NCBI GenBank assembly: GCA_016930935.1
Contig: JAFGFT010000019.1
Span: forward strand, 1 to 64,000
Reading direction: 5' to 3'
Length of the DNA: 64,000 nucleotides
DNA from: Dehalococcoidia bacterium
GTDB lineage: Bacteria > Chloroflexota > Dehalococcoidia > GIF9 > AB-539-J10
Positions 50,663 to 59,921 of the stretch are shown in pieces. The stretch's first letter is position 1; each line of letters starts with the position of its first letter. The notes beneath the pieces were generated by a model. That model saw only the letters and a program-made list of their open reading frames with translations. It was not told the DNA's origin and ran no database searches. Made by a program: the position numbers and the translations under genes.

Positions 50663-51628
50663 CTAGAGGGGATAGCGCTCCGGGTGAGCCCGAACTTCCT
50701 TTGCGAAATCCTCAACGATGGCATCAACCGTACCGAACTTAGGCTGCCAGTCCCATTCCGCGCGAGCAGGGTCATCATTCAGTGCATCAAATCGCAGGGT
50801 AGCGAAATACTGCACCACGACAGGGTCAGGGTCATACGAAATGACAGCGTCCGGTATCAACCTCTTCACCGCAGCTTCGATATCTCTCGGAGTCGCAGAA
50901 ACGTTGACCCCTGCAATGTTGTAGTTGATGGTCTTGATTCTGTCCATGTCCGCATCAGACAGAGCAGCGAACGCGGCAGCCGTGTCCTTGTAGTAAATCA
51001 ACGGAAGCCCTCTGTCCGGCAGTCCGTAGCACACGTATGGTCTGCCCAGTGCGGCCGCCTCAATCATCCATGAGTTGTATTGCCCGATAGCCCGTGTCTT
51101 GATACCCGGCCCCACCAGTGACGGGATTCGGACAGACCGGAAATCCGTTCCGAACTTCTTGCGATAGAACCGGCCCTGTAGTTCCGCAAACACCTTTGTG
51201 CTGCCGTACATCGTGGTTGGCCGCTGAAGTGTCGTGTCGGTAATCTCAGGTGCATCTATGTCCAGACCGTATGTACCTGTGGTGCTGGCCATGATGATCT
51301 TGTTGGGACCGAACAAACGGACTGCCTCAAGCATGTTCATCGTCCCCACCACGTTCACCTGGAATGCCGCCCATGGATTCGCCTCCGAGGGCAGACTCAG
51401 CATTGCCGCCAAGTGGTAGACGCAATCGATGGAGTTGTCATGAAAGACGTTCATGACCTCGGGCCAGTTTGTGATGTCCCCAATAACGATCTTTGGTTTG
51501 CGGCTGGCTCCATCCCAGTGATTCGTCTGTGCCCTGTCCAGGACAACTACTTCATCGCCCCGTTCGAGAAGCTGGTCTACCAGGCACGCGCCGATGAAGC
51601 CAGTGCCTCCTGTAACAAGCTTTGCCAT
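50663..51628 (-). CDS. NAD-dependent epimerase/dehydratase (extended SDR)
   Basis: The product (321 aa) is an extended short-chain dehydrogenase with N-terminal TGGTGFIGACLVDQLLERG, VYHLAAMLS and the catalytic TMYGSTK (Tyr-x-x-x-Lys). The second half resembles L-threonine 3-dehydrogenase-like and UDP-sugar epimerase-like proteins (GLPDRGLPLIYYKDTAAAFAAL, YNIAGVNVSATPRDIEAAVKRLIPDA). Substrate is uncertain; threonine dehydrogenase is a fair guess. ATG 51628 has GGGAGGT eight bases before it, which removes a low-complexity upstream extension. Confidence 0.87.
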   Translation of the reverse strand: MAKLVTGGTGFIGACLVDQLLERGDEVVVLDRAQTNHWDGASRKPKIVIGDITNWPEVMNVFHDNSIDCVYHLAAMLSLPSEANPWAAFQVNVVGTMNMLEAVRLFGPNKIIMASTTGTYGLDIDAPEITDTTLQRPTTMYGSTKVFAELQGRFYRKKFGTDFRSVRIPSLVGPGIKTRAIGQYNSWMIEAAALGRPYVCYGLPDRGLPLIYYKDTAAAFAALSDADMDRIKTINYNIAGVNVSATPRDIEAAVKRLIPDAVISYDPDPVVVQYFATLRFDALNDDPARAEWDWQPKFGTVDAIVEDFAKEVRAHPERYPL

Positions 51629-51894
51629 GTTCAAATACCTCCCGCTCGGTTCTACTGTCAATACCTCGGACGAGGATGACCCTCTCCGTGTCAAATCGCA
51701 TATTACGTCATAGCGTATGCCGACGCCAGCCGAAGATGGTGAGCGCGGCTAGTTCCCTGCGCTTTATCAGACCACCCACCTTCACTTGCAGCACGCAAGT
51801 GCGAGTCTGTACATTCACTGGCACCGAGGGGAGGCTCCACCGTCGGAGCTACTGACCGATGCGGCGGAGCCCCCGCCCGAAAGAGGAGCAACCA

Positions 51895-53535
51895 TTGCTC
51901 ACTAGAATCAGTGTCCTGGCAGCTTACTTCGTCATCCTTCTCTCCATCGGCTTTCTGGCGCGAAGACGTCTCAAAGACAGCCCTGGAGAGTATTTCCTTG
52001 CGGGTCGCAGTCTTTCTGTCTTCGTCCTCGTCGGGACCATGGCAGCCACCAATTTCTCCGCCTTCACCGTGTTTGGCACATCAGGAGCCGGATATCGCGA
52101 CGGCCTTGCCTTCTTCCCCATCATGGCGTTCGGCACAGGCTTCATGGCCCTCACTTTCTGGCTGCTCGGCCGCAGGATTTGGAGGCTCGGTCGTGCCCGC
52201 GGCCTCATCACACCGGCAGAATTGATAGGCTCCCTCTACAACCACCGGGGTCTGAGTGCCTTGTTCGCTCTCGGCATGGTCGTCTTCACCATTCCATACC
52301 TCGCGCTGCAGCCACTGGCCGCCGGGCTGGTCCTCAACAGCCTCTTCGGACTGCCACAGGCCGCTGGTGCCGGCCTCATTACGCTCATCATCGTGCTCTA
52401 TACCGTACGTGGGGGATTCAGGGCTGTGGCGTGGACAGACGTCTTCCAGGGCCTGCTCATGGTGACGTTGATGGTAGTTGCCCTCCTGCTGGTTGCCTCC
52501 CACTTCGGCGGGCTGACGCAGGCCACAAAAGAGGCACTGCAGTTGCACCCGGAACTGTTCTCGCGCCCCGGCGGTGCGGGCTTCTACACCCCCGCCATCT
52601 GGTTCTCCTACCTGATGCTCTGGTTCTTTTGCGACCCCATGTTTCCGCAACTCTTTCAACGTTTCTACACGGCACGAAGTGAGCGAGTACTGGGCCGGAC
52701 TATGCTGCTCTATCCCGCCATCTGCACGCTGGCCTTCTTCCCTCCCGTGGCACTTGGCGTCCTGGGACGGCTCAACTTTCCGGGCCTGGCTGACAAGGCT
52801 GCCGACAATATCGTCCCTCTGCTGATGACGACTATCGCGGGTGACTTCATGGGCACCCTCATCCTCACCGCCGGGCTGGCTGCCCTTATGTCCACAATGG
52901 ATTCCCAACTTCTCACGCTGTCCTCGATATTCGCACGTGACCTTCATCCCCTCATCTCCCGAAAACCCGACACGACCGGCCGCACGGGCCGGTTCTTCGT
53001 CCTGGGTCTCGCCATCGTCGGGTTCGCCCTTGCAATCAACCCTCCCGCCACCATCCTGCAGATTGCCACTCAGGCCTTCACAGGCCTCGCAGTGCTGTTC
53101 CCAACGGTCTTCTTCGGGCTCTATCTGAAGACACCACGCCCTACAGCGGCGCTCGCCTCCATCATCACAGGCGAGGCACTGGTCATTGCCTACGCCCTTC
53201 ACCTCCTGCCCACCTTCGGATTCCTGCCCGCCGTGCCGGCAATCGCAGGAGCTATCCTTGCCTACGTGTTGGCTCTGCCGCTGCATCGACTGCGCTACAG
53301 TCCCTGCCTCCAACGAAGACCTGCCATATGCCTCACAGGATTCGGCCTTCTGTTCCTCGCGGCTCAGGACTTCTGGCGCTGGGGGGAAACGGGGCCTCTC
53401 ATCCTCGGATGGCCGACCTGGGCCTGGTATTTCGTGGTTCTCAGCGCCGCACAGACAGCCCTCATGGTCTACTGGCTGCAAACCCCTGAACCTGTTGCAG
53501 GGACACTGGACGGAACGAGGACCGTAACGAACTGA
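51895..53535 (+). CDS. Sodium:solute symporter (SSS family)
   Basis: The product (546 aa) is a polytopic Na+/solute symporter with about 13 membrane segments. It carries EYFLAGRSLSVFVLVGTMAATNFSAFTVFGTSGAGYRDG (typical SSS start), GRARGLITPAELI and the helix LILTAGLAALMSTMDSQLLTLSSIFARDL with the signature for Na+ coordination. Members transport proline, pantothenate, sugars or acetate; substrate is not evident. I prefer the TTG at 51895, with AGAGGAG six bases before it; a start at 51859 is also open but lacks a site. It diverges from the epimerase gene. Confidence 0.9.
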   Translation: MLTRISVLAAYFVILLSIGFLARRRLKDSPGEYFLAGRSLSVFVLVGTMAATNFSAFTVFGTSGAGYRDGLAFFPIMAFGTGFMALTFWLLGRRIWRLGRARGLITPAELIGSLYNHRGLSALFALGMVVFTIPYLALQPLAAGLVLNSLFGLPQAAGAGLITLIIVLYTVRGGFRAVAWTDVFQGLLMVTLMVVALLLVASHFGGLTQATKEALQLHPELFSRPGGAGFYTPAIWFSYLMLWFFCDPMFPQLFQRFYTARSERVLGRTMLLYPAICTLAFFPPVALGVLGRLNFPGLADKAADNIVPLLMTTIAGDFMGTLILTAGLAALMSTMDSQLLTLSSIFARDLHPLISRKPDTTGRTGRFFVLGLAIVGFALAINPPATILQIATQAFTGLAVLFPTVFFGLYLKTPRPTAALASIITGEALVIAYALHLLPTFGFLPAVPAIAGAILAYVLALPLHRLRYSPCLQRRPAICLTGFGLLFLAAQDFWRWGETGPLILGWPTWAWYFVVLSAAQTALMVYWLQTPEPVAGTLDGTRTVTN

Positions 53536-53615
53536 CACGAACGCACTGTGCGACTACCAGACTCCCATGCGGCCCGTCTTCTCCATCTCCAGCCCACTCC
53601 TGCTATCATTTCCAC

Positions 53616-54347
53616 ATGATGCAGCACCTTGCCGAGGGCGCCGCCCTGATGGGATACGCGCTTTCTTCCGCTCAGCTTCAGCAGTTTGAGGAATTCCGCA
53701 CCGAACTGCAGCGCGGGAATGAGAGCATGAACCTGACGTCCATCAAACAGCCGGCAGATGTGGAGAAATTGCATTTTCTTGACTCTCTGACCGTGCTGCT
53801 CGCGCTCGACCTGCCGCAGAATGAAGACAACTCCCCATTGATACTGGACGTCGGCTCCGGCGCCGGATTTCCCGGCATTCCACTCAAGATAGTGCTCCCC
53901 AAAGCACGCATCAGAATGCTGGAAGCAACAGGGAAGAAGGTGTCTTTCATGAGACAGGTAATCACCACGATGGGCCTGCCCAACATCGAGGTACTACAGG
54001 GTAGAGCAGAGGAACTCGCTCACACTCCAACCCTACGGGAATCCTTTCCCTTCGTCGTTTCACGTGCGGTTGCCCCGCTCGCAACCCTCGTCGAACTGTG
54101 CCTGCCCTTCTGTAGCGTCGGCGGCACGTTCATCGCAATGAAGAAGGGGGACATGGATGCCGAACTGAAAGCAGCCGCGCACGCCATCAGGGTTCTTGGA
54201 GGAGAGCCCCTCAGTCGCATGGCCGTCCCATCAAAGCTGTTCGAGGACAACCGCATACTGGTCACCATCGAGAAGCGCATCGCCACTCCACGTTCCTACC
54301 CACGGAGGCCCGGCGTACCGTCCCACAACCCCCTGCTCAAGGGCTGA
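53616..54347 (+). CDS. rsmG: 16S rRNA (guanine-N7) methyltransferase
   Basis: The product (243 aa) methylates G527 of 16S rRNA. It has ESMNLTSIKQPADVEKLHFLDSL, the SAM-binding LDVGSGAGFPGIPLKI, EATGKKVSFM, EVLQGRAEE and VVSRAVAPLATLVELCLPF. Length is usual; a short basic tail is added at the end. There is no Shine-Dalgarno before ATG 53616, but a TATCAT hexamer lies six bases upstream, so the mRNA may be leaderless. Confidence 0.95.
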   Translation: MMQHLAEGAALMGYALSSAQLQQFEEFRTELQRGNESMNLTSIKQPADVEKLHFLDSLTVLLALDLPQNEDNSPLILDVGSGAGFPGIPLKIVLPKARIRMLEATGKKVSFMRQVITTMGLPNIEVLQGRAEELAHTPTLRESFPFVVSRAVAPLATLVELCLPFCSVGGTFIAMKKGDMDAELKAAAHAIRVLGGEPLSRMAVPSKLFEDNRILVTIEKRIATPRSYPRRPGVPSHNPLLKG

Positions 54348-54389
54348 TTCACCCTCTTTGAGGCCCCCCTTCGGATCCCCGGCGCCCGC

Positions 54390-54419
54390 TTCAAGGCACA
54401 CACGAAAATGTGCTAGGAT
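54390..54419 (+). promoter_or_regulatory. Possible promoter with palindromic spacer before the acyl-CoA cassette
   Basis: TTCAAG, an 18-base spacer and TAGGAT (with an extended TGC) lie 34 bases before the SDR gene. The spacer itself is an inverted repeat, GCACA-8-TGTGC, which would be a good operator. Both assignments are by eye. Confidence 0.4.
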
Positions 54420-54452
54420 ACGAGCAAACCACCAAAAGGAGACTACACAACG

Positions 54453-55223
54453 ATGGATTCTTCTCCATTCTCGCTTGAGGGCAAGATTGCTCTTATCACG
54501 GGTGGAAGCAGGGGTATTGGAAGGGAGGCCGCTCTCCAGTTCGCCGGCGCTGGTGCCGACGTGGTTGTCGTCGGCCTCGATCTCCCCGACCTTCAGAACG
54601 TTGCTGCCGAGGTCAAGGCTCTTGGGCGCAGGTCCCTCGCACTCGAGGTAGATCTGACAGACAGCGAGCAGATATTCTCAACCGTCGCCCGCGCAACTAC
54701 GGAGATGGGAGCGATAGACATACTCGTCAACAATGCAGGCATGGGTCTGACCGAGCGCTTCATGGAAGGCAAGATAGCAACCTGGACGAAGCTCCTCAGC
54801 CTCAACCTTCTCGGCCACATCGTGATTACACGGGCCGTCCTGGAAGGGATGATAGAGAGGCAGTCAGGAAAAATAGTCAACATTGCGTCAGATGCTGGCC
54901 GAGCCGGCAGCTCCGGCCAGGTTGTCTACGGCGCCACCAAGGGTGGCATGATAGCCTTCACACGGAACCTCGCCGTGGAGATGTCTCGCTACAAGATAAA
55001 CATCAACTGTGTTTCGCCCGGCCTTATCAACACTGTCATGTGGAATAAGACCCGACAGGTGACTCCCAAACTCGCCGAGGCGTACGAGAAGACCATCCCT
55101 TGGAAGAGGCTTGGAACACCGGCCGAGATTGCCTCTGCGATACTCTTCCTCGCCTCAAACAAGGCTGACTACATCACCGGACAGATACTCAGCGTCAATG
55201 GCGGTGTTTTCATCGGCGGTTGA
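54453..55223 (+). CDS. Short-chain dehydrogenase/reductase (FabG-like)
   Basis: The product (256 aa) is a classical SDR: TGGSRGIGREAALQFAGAG, LVNNAGMG, catalytic Ser/Tyr/Lys in NIASDAGRAGSSGQVVYGATKGG, and NCVSPGLINTVMW. In this cassette it probably interconverts a 3-hydroxyacyl and 3-oxoacyl-CoA or acts on a related carbonyl. AGGAG precedes ATG by 11 bases. It is first of four co-directional genes with short gaps. Confidence 0.9.
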   Translation: MDSSPFSLEGKIALITGGSRGIGREAALQFAGAGADVVVVGLDLPDLQNVAAEVKALGRRSLALEVDLTDSEQIFSTVARATTEMGAIDILVNNAGMGLTERFMEGKIATWTKLLSLNLLGHIVITRAVLEGMIERQSGKIVNIASDAGRAGSSGQVVYGATKGGMIAFTRNLAVEMSRYKININCVSPGLINTVMWNKTRQVTPKLAEAYEKTIPWKRLGTPAEIASAILFLASNKADYITGQILSVNGGVFIGG

Positions 55224-55268
55224 CGGCAAGAGCCGATTGTCATTCGGACATAAGGAGGAACGCGCAGC

Positions 55269-56126
55269 ATGCAAATCAAGAAGATCGGTGTCGTCGGCTG
55301 CGGCCTCATGGGTTCCGGCATCGCAGAGATTTCCGCGAAGGCCGGCTATGATGTCGTGGTAGTCGAGGTTGCGGAAGAGTTCCTGAAGAAAGGACTCTCA
55401 CGAATTGAAACGTCCACACAGAAGGCCGTAGACAAGGGCAAGTCCACAGCGGAAGAGCGCACCGCCGCGCTCGCACGCATCAAGGGCTCCACGAAGATGG
55501 AGGACCTGAAAGACTGCCAGATGGTCATTGAGGCCGTCATCGAGAAGATGGAGGAGAAGAAGAAGGTCTTCGCCATTCTCGAGGGTATCTGTCCTGCTGA
55601 GACCATCCTCGCCAGCAACACGTCTTCCCTTTCAATCACGGAGATTGCCAGTTCAACGAAGCATCCAGAACGTGTGCTCGGACTGCACTTCTTCAGTCCT
55701 GTCCCTGTGATGAGGCTGCTTGAAGTCATCCGAACCATCATGATTCGCGACGACGTTGTCGAGGCAGGCGTTGCCTTCGGCGCCGCGGTTGGTAAGGAAA
55801 CCGTAGTCTGTAAGGACTCCCCCGGCTTCATCGTGAACCAGTTGTACCTGCCGTACTCGCTGGTCGCCATCCGGCAATGGGAACGCGGACTGGCGAGCAT
55901 GGAAGATATCGACAAGGCAATGATGCTCGGGCTGAACTACCCCATGGGTCCTTTCACACTGATGGATTTCGTGGGTCTCGACATTCACTACAACGCATGT
56001 ATGGCCATCTATGAAGAAACCAAGGACCCTGCATACCTTCCCCCACTCGTGCTGAAGAAGATGGTTCAATCGGGACAGCTCGGTAGGAAGACAGGCAAGG
56101 GATTCTACGACTATGCGAGCAAGTAG
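55269..56126 (+). CDS. 3-Hydroxyacyl-CoA dehydrogenase (3-hydroxybutyryl-CoA type)
   Basis: The product (285 aa) is an NAD(P)-dependent beta-hydroxyacyl-CoA dehydrogenase. It has VVGCGLMGSGIAEISAKAGYDV at the N-terminus, ILASNTSSLSITEIAS, the catalytic His in GLHFFSPVPVMRLLEVI, CKDSPGFIVNQL and YPMGPFTLMDFVGLD. The length is that of stand-alone Hbd/PaaH enzymes. AGGAGG lies ten bases before ATG. With the thiolase downstream, it fits acetoacetyl-CoA/3-hydroxybutyryl-CoA interconversion or another beta-oxidation step. Confidence 0.93.
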   Translation: MQIKKIGVVGCGLMGSGIAEISAKAGYDVVVVEVAEEFLKKGLSRIETSTQKAVDKGKSTAEERTAALARIKGSTKMEDLKDCQMVIEAVIEKMEEKKKVFAILEGICPAETILASNTSSLSITEIASSTKHPERVLGLHFFSPVPVMRLLEVIRTIMIRDDVVEAGVAFGAAVGKETVVCKDSPGFIVNQLYLPYSLVAIRQWERGLASMEDIDKAMMLGLNYPMGPFTLMDFVGLDIHYNACMAIYEETKDPAYLPPLVLKKMVQSGQLGRKTGKGFYDYASK

Positions 56127-56178
56127 CAACGCGATGGAGCGCTGCACTTGTCCGGCAGAAGGAAGGAGTCAATAAGAA

Positions 56179-57594
56179 ATGACAGGAATCGTATCGTACG
56201 CACCATATCTGCCCCTCAACAGGTTGGACAGGGCCGAGATTGGCCGCGCCTGGGGTAAGGGAGGCAAGGGAGAAAAGGCGGTCGCCAGTTTCGACGAAGA
56301 TGCTCTGACCATGGCGGTTGCAGTCGGCCAGTCGTGCCTCAAAGGCATCGACGTCAAGACGGTCGACGGACTGTTCTTCGCCTCAACCACCGCACCCTAC
56401 GCCGAGAAGCAATCGGCTGCCACCATCGCGGCAGCGCTCGGGATGGGAGCAGAAGTCTACACCGCCGATTTCGGCAACTCTCTCAGGAGCAGCACCAATG
56501 CGCTCCGTGCGGCCGTTGATGCCGTCAACAGCGGTTCTCTCAAGAATGTCCTTGTCTGCGCAGCAGACCGCCGAATTGCCCTCCCCAATGGCGCAAATGA
56601 GATGGCGTTTGGCGATGGCGCAGGCGCATTGCTCATCGGCAAGGAAGGCGTTGTGGCCTCCATCGACTCGATGTACACGATGTCCGACGAGATAATCGAT
56701 GTATTCAGGTCAGACACCGACCGTTACGTGAAGTCATGGGAGGTCCGCTTCGTTCGCGACGATGGTCACGGCCGTGTGGTCCCCCAGGCAATCAAGGCCG
56801 CCCTGGACAAGCAGGGCGAGACGATTGCTGACTTCACGAAGATAGTGATGTACTCACCGGATGCGCGACAATTGGGCGCTGTCACCAAGGCCATGAAACT
56901 GGACCCTGCGAAGGTACAGGACACGTTCTTCAACGAGTTTGGCGATACAGGCAACGCACAGGTACTAATCACCCTCGCGGCCGCTCTTGAGCAGGCCAAG
57001 GCGGGCGACCGGATTCTGGTTGCGTCCTACGGCAATGGTGCGGATATATTCGCGCTTACCGCAGCCGAAGGTCTCGCCGCAGCGAAGCCTGCGCGCGACA
57101 TAGACTACTACCTCACGACGAAACTCATGATCTCAACCTATGAGAAGTATCTTCGCTGGCGTGAGGTAGTTGAAGTGGAGCCCCCCGCCACCGCTGCAAT
57201 GGAGCAGCCCTCTCCTGTTGCGCTCTGGCGCGACAACAAGAGCGGCCTTGACCTCCATGGTGTGAAATGCAGGAAGTGCGGCACCCCGCAGTATCCAGCA
57301 CAGCGCGTGTGCATCGAGTGTGGCTCGAAAGACGATTTCGATGACTACTCGTTCTCAGACAAGGAATCGTTCCTTTCAACCTATAGCCATGACTCCCTGG
57401 GCGTCAGCGCTGACCCGCCAACCACCATCGCTGCTGTCGACTTCACGGGAGGCGGCAGAATCACGTGCGACATGACGGACAGAAACCCTGCGGAGATCAA
57501 GATTGGCATACCGATCGAGATGGTCTTCAGGATACTCAGAAACATCGGTGGCTTCTACACCTACTGGTGGAAAGCACGCCCGAAGAGAGACTAG
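56179..57594 (+). CDS. HMG-CoA-synthase-like protein fused to DUF35 zinc-ribbon/OB domain
   Basis: The product (471 aa) has an N-terminal thiolase-fold domain like archaeal/bacterial HMG-CoA synthase (GIVSYAPYLPLNRLDRAEIG, FGDGAGALLIG) and a C-terminal DUF35 domain. The DUF35 part has a rubredoxin-like zinc ribbon (Cys364, Cys367, Cys378, Cys381) followed by an OB fold. Where catalytic synthases have a Cys before a (A/S)GT.AL turn, this one reads FGNSLRSSTNAL with Asn100/Ser101. The acyl-enzyme Cys thus seems missing and the domain may be structural or have another reaction. DUF35 proteins work with thiolases, so a complex with the next gene product is likely. Confidence 0.85.
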   Translation: MTGIVSYAPYLPLNRLDRAEIGRAWGKGGKGEKAVASFDEDALTMAVAVGQSCLKGIDVKTVDGLFFASTTAPYAEKQSAATIAAALGMGAEVYTADFGNSLRSSTNALRAAVDAVNSGSLKNVLVCAADRRIALPNGANEMAFGDGAGALLIGKEGVVASIDSMYTMSDEIIDVFRSDTDRYVKSWEVRFVRDDGHGRVVPQAIKAALDKQGETIADFTKIVMYSPDARQLGAVTKAMKLDPAKVQDTFFNEFGDTGNAQVLITLAAALEQAKAGDRILVASYGNGADIFALTAAEGLAAAKPARDIDYYLTTKLMISTYEKYLRWREVVEVEPPATAAMEQPSPVALWRDNKSGLDLHGVKCRKCGTPQYPAQRVCIECGSKDDFDDYSFSDKESFLSTYSHDSLGVSADPPTTIAAVDFTGGGRITCDMTDRNPAEIKIGIPIEMVFRILRNIGGFYTYWWKARPKRD

Positions 57595-57621
57595 CAACAC
57601 TAGCTACAAGCGAGGTGAAAA

Positions 57622-58812
57622 ATGGACGGAATCAAAGATAAGGTCGCTATCGTTGGGATGGGATGCTGCAAGTTCGGCGAAAACTGGGACAAGAGCGCCG
57701 ACGACATGATAATCGACTCGGTATACGAGGCCTACGAGGACGCGGGCATCGAGCCGAAGGATATCCAGGCTGCATGGCTCGGCACCTACATGACTGAATG
57801 GACAGGACAGATGCTGTCACGTGCGTTGAAGCTCGACTTCATTCCAGTCACCAGGGTCGAGAATGCGTGTGCTACGGGTTCGGACGCCCTCCGGAATGCG
57901 TGCTACGCAGTCGCGTCCGGCGCGTGCGACATCGCACTCGCCGTCGGCGTCGAAAAACTGAAGGACTCAGGGTTCAGTGGACTGCCCGACTTCGAGATTC
58001 ACCGAAGGCAGCTCAACACCTACCGGAGCCGCTCCTTCAGCCCTCCAGGGCACTTCGCGATGATGGCCACGAAGTACTTCGATAAGTACGGCCTCAGTTA
58101 CGAGGAAGGCAAGCGCGTCATCGGGAGCATCTCCGTGAAGAACCACTACAACGGTTCGCTTCACCCCAAGGCTCACTTCCAGGCCGAGACAACCCTTGAG
58201 AAGGTTCTCAAGTCCCCAATCATCGCATCACCCCTCGGATTGATGGACTGCTGTGGCGTCAGTGATGGTGCGGCCGCAGCCATCGTAACCAGGGCCGATC
58301 TGGCGAAGAACTTCAGGCCAGACCCCATCTACCTCAAGGGACTCCAGATTGCCGTCGGCCCGGGCGAAGGCTACATGAGTCAGAAGTATGACTGGGTCCA
58401 CGTCGAAGAGACCCTCAGGGCCGGACAGCGCGCGTACGCCGAGGCAGGCGTCAAGAACCCGCGAGAAGAGATCAGCATGGCTGAAGTGCATGACTGCTTC
58501 AGCATCACCGAACTGGTCATCATGGAGGACCTGGGATTCAGCGAGCGCGGCAAGGCGCCCGAGGATGTTGATGCCGGCTTCTTCAAACTGGACGGCGGTC
58601 TGCCGATCAATACCGACGGCGGTCTGAAATGCTTCGGACATCCCATCGGAGCGAGCGGCCTCAGGATGATGTACGAGGTCTACAAGCAGCTTCAGGGCAA
58701 GGCCGACAAGCGGCAGATTAAGAACCCGCGACTGGGTCTCACACACAACCTTGGCGGCACACCCGCCACTTGTAGTGTGAGTGTCATCATCGCCGGCAAC
58801 GAGAAGGGATAG
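57622..58812 (+). CDS. Thiolase (acetyl-CoA acetyltransferase, SCPx-like)
   Basis: The product (396 aa) is a thiolase-superfamily enzyme. It has the nucleophile Cys83 in RVENACATGSDALR, NHYNGSLHPKAHFQ, HDCFSITELV and GHPIGASGLRMMYEV. The lack of the classical NGGAIALGHP block and the ENACATGS form place it with the SCPx/acetoacetyl-CoA thiolase group that pairs with DUF35 proteins. GAGGTGA lies before ATG. It is the last gene of the cassette, followed by a strong terminator. It may serve acetoacetyl-CoA formation or thiolytic/aldol cleavage. Confidence 0.92.
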   Translation: MDGIKDKVAIVGMGCCKFGENWDKSADDMIIDSVYEAYEDAGIEPKDIQAAWLGTYMTEWTGQMLSRALKLDFIPVTRVENACATGSDALRNACYAVASGACDIALAVGVEKLKDSGFSGLPDFEIHRRQLNTYRSRSFSPPGHFAMMATKYFDKYGLSYEEGKRVIGSISVKNHYNGSLHPKAHFQAETTLEKVLKSPIIASPLGLMDCCGVSDGAAAAIVTRADLAKNFRPDPIYLKGLQIAVGPGEGYMSQKYDWVHVEETLRAGQRAYAEAGVKNPREEISMAEVHDCFSITELVIMEDLGFSERGKAPEDVDAGFFKLDGGLPINTDGGLKCFGHPIGASGLRMMYEVYKQLQGKADKRQIKNPRLGLTHNLGGTPATCSVSVIIAGNEKG

Positions 58813-58873
58813 ACACCTTCCGCAGGGTCGCCATGCCGATGGCGCATGGCCCTACGACGGCAACAGGACATCG

Positions 58874-58932
58874 AAAGGCGGTAGGACTGAGGACGACGGG
58901 TCCTCAGCCCGCCGCCTTTGTCTTTCCCTTTT
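58874..58932 (+). terminator. Intrinsic terminator of the acyl-CoA cassette
   Basis: AAAGGCGG pairs with CCGCCTTT, enclosing a second stem CTGAGGAC/GTCCTCAG, and a pyrimidine-rich TGTCTTTCCCTTTT tail follows. It lies 62 bases after the thiolase stop. Confidence 0.85.
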
Positions 58933-58996
58933 CCAGAGACGCTGCGCACGAGTCAGGTTTCAGTTTCCTCGATTGACCCGCACGAGTATGATGCCT

Positions 58997-59025
58997 TTGC
59001 TTCCCGCGAGTAGCTGACCTATAAT
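58997..59025 (+). promoter_or_regulatory. Promoter of pdxS (leaderless)
   Basis: TATAAT (59020-59025) lies only six bases before the pdxS ATG, with TTGCTT 17 bases upstream as a partial -35. Transcription would begin at or next to the start codon. No Shine-Dalgarno is present, so the mRNA is probably leaderless. Confidence 0.7.
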
Positions 59026-59031
59026 ACAACC

Positions 59032-59913
59032 ATGGAGAAGAGCACTTTCCGGACGAAGAGCGGTCTTGCACAATCCCTCAAGGGCGGCGTGATTATGGAC
59101 GTCGTGACCGCAGAGCAAGCAAAGATAGCCGAGGACGCCGGGGCATGCGCAGTCATGGCCCTTGAGCGCGTCCCTGCCGATATCAGGGCAGCCGGCGGCG
59201 TGGCCAGGATGGCTGACCCGACGGTGATAACTGCAATCATGGAAGCCGTCAGCATCCCGGTCATGGCCAAGTGCCGCATCGGGCACTTCGTCGAAGCGCA
59301 GGTCCTGCAATCGATGGGCGTCGACTTCATCGACGAGTCGGAAGTGCTCACCCCCGCAGATGAGAGTTTCCACGTATGGAAACACGATTTCGATGTCCCC
59401 TTCGTGTGCGGTTGCCGGGAACTCGGAGAGGCGCTACGCCGCATCGCAGAGGGAGCGGCGATGATTCGAACCAAGGGAGAGGCTGGCACTGGCAACATCG
59501 TCGAGGCGGTACGCCACATGCGCGCTGTGCAGGACGGCATCCGCAGAGTACAGTCTCTGCAGAAAGAACAACTCGTCACAGAGGCCAAGAATCTCGGTTC
59601 ACCCCTTCAGCTTCTCCTCGACCTGCACGAGTCAGGAAAGCTACCTGTCGTCAACTTCGCTGCCGGGGGAGTTGCCACTCCTGCCGATGCAGCACTCATG
59701 ATGCAACTCGGAGCCGAGGGCGTGTTCGTCGGTTCAGGCATCTTCAAGTCCAGCAATCCCGCAGCGAGAGCGAAGGCTGTGGTGGAGGCTGTGACTCACT
59801 ACCAGGACCCAGCCATCATCGCGCAGGTCTCCAAGGGACTTGGTGAGGCAATGCCCGGCATCGAGATCGGGTCCATTCCTCCGCAGGACCTTCTGGCCTC
59901 CAGGGGTTGGTAG
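59032..59913 (+). CDS. pdxS: Pyridoxal 5'-phosphate synthase subunit PdxS
   Basis: The product (293 aa) is the TIM-barrel synthase that makes PLP from ribose 5-phosphate, glyceraldehyde 3-phosphate and ammonia. It has [95 protein letters not shown]. The partner glutaminase PdxT is not adjacent, which is unusual, so it must lie elsewhere. PLP supports aminotransferases such as the two IlvE. It overlaps no gene, and the next start is nine bases after the stop. Confidence 0.95.
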   Translation: MEKSTFRTKSGLAQSLKGGVIMDVVTAEQAKIAEDAGACAVMALERVPADIRAAGGVARMADPTVITAIMEAVSIPVMAKCRIGHFVEAQVLQSMGVDFIDESEVLTPADESFHVWKHDFDVPFVCGCRELGEALRRIAEGAAMIRTKGEAGTGNIVEAVRHMRAVQDGIRRVQSLQKEQLVTEAKNLGSPLQLLLDLHESGKLPVVNFAAGGVATPADAALMMQLGAEGVFVGSGIFKSSNPAARAKAVVEAVTHYQDPAIIAQVSKGLGEAMPGIEIGSIPPQDLLASRGW

Positions 59914-59921
59914 GAGCGCGG

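Noticed and set aside
52081..53538. Minus-strand frame of 485 codons
   Set aside because: Antisense to the Na+/solute symporter; very charged, low-complexity product.
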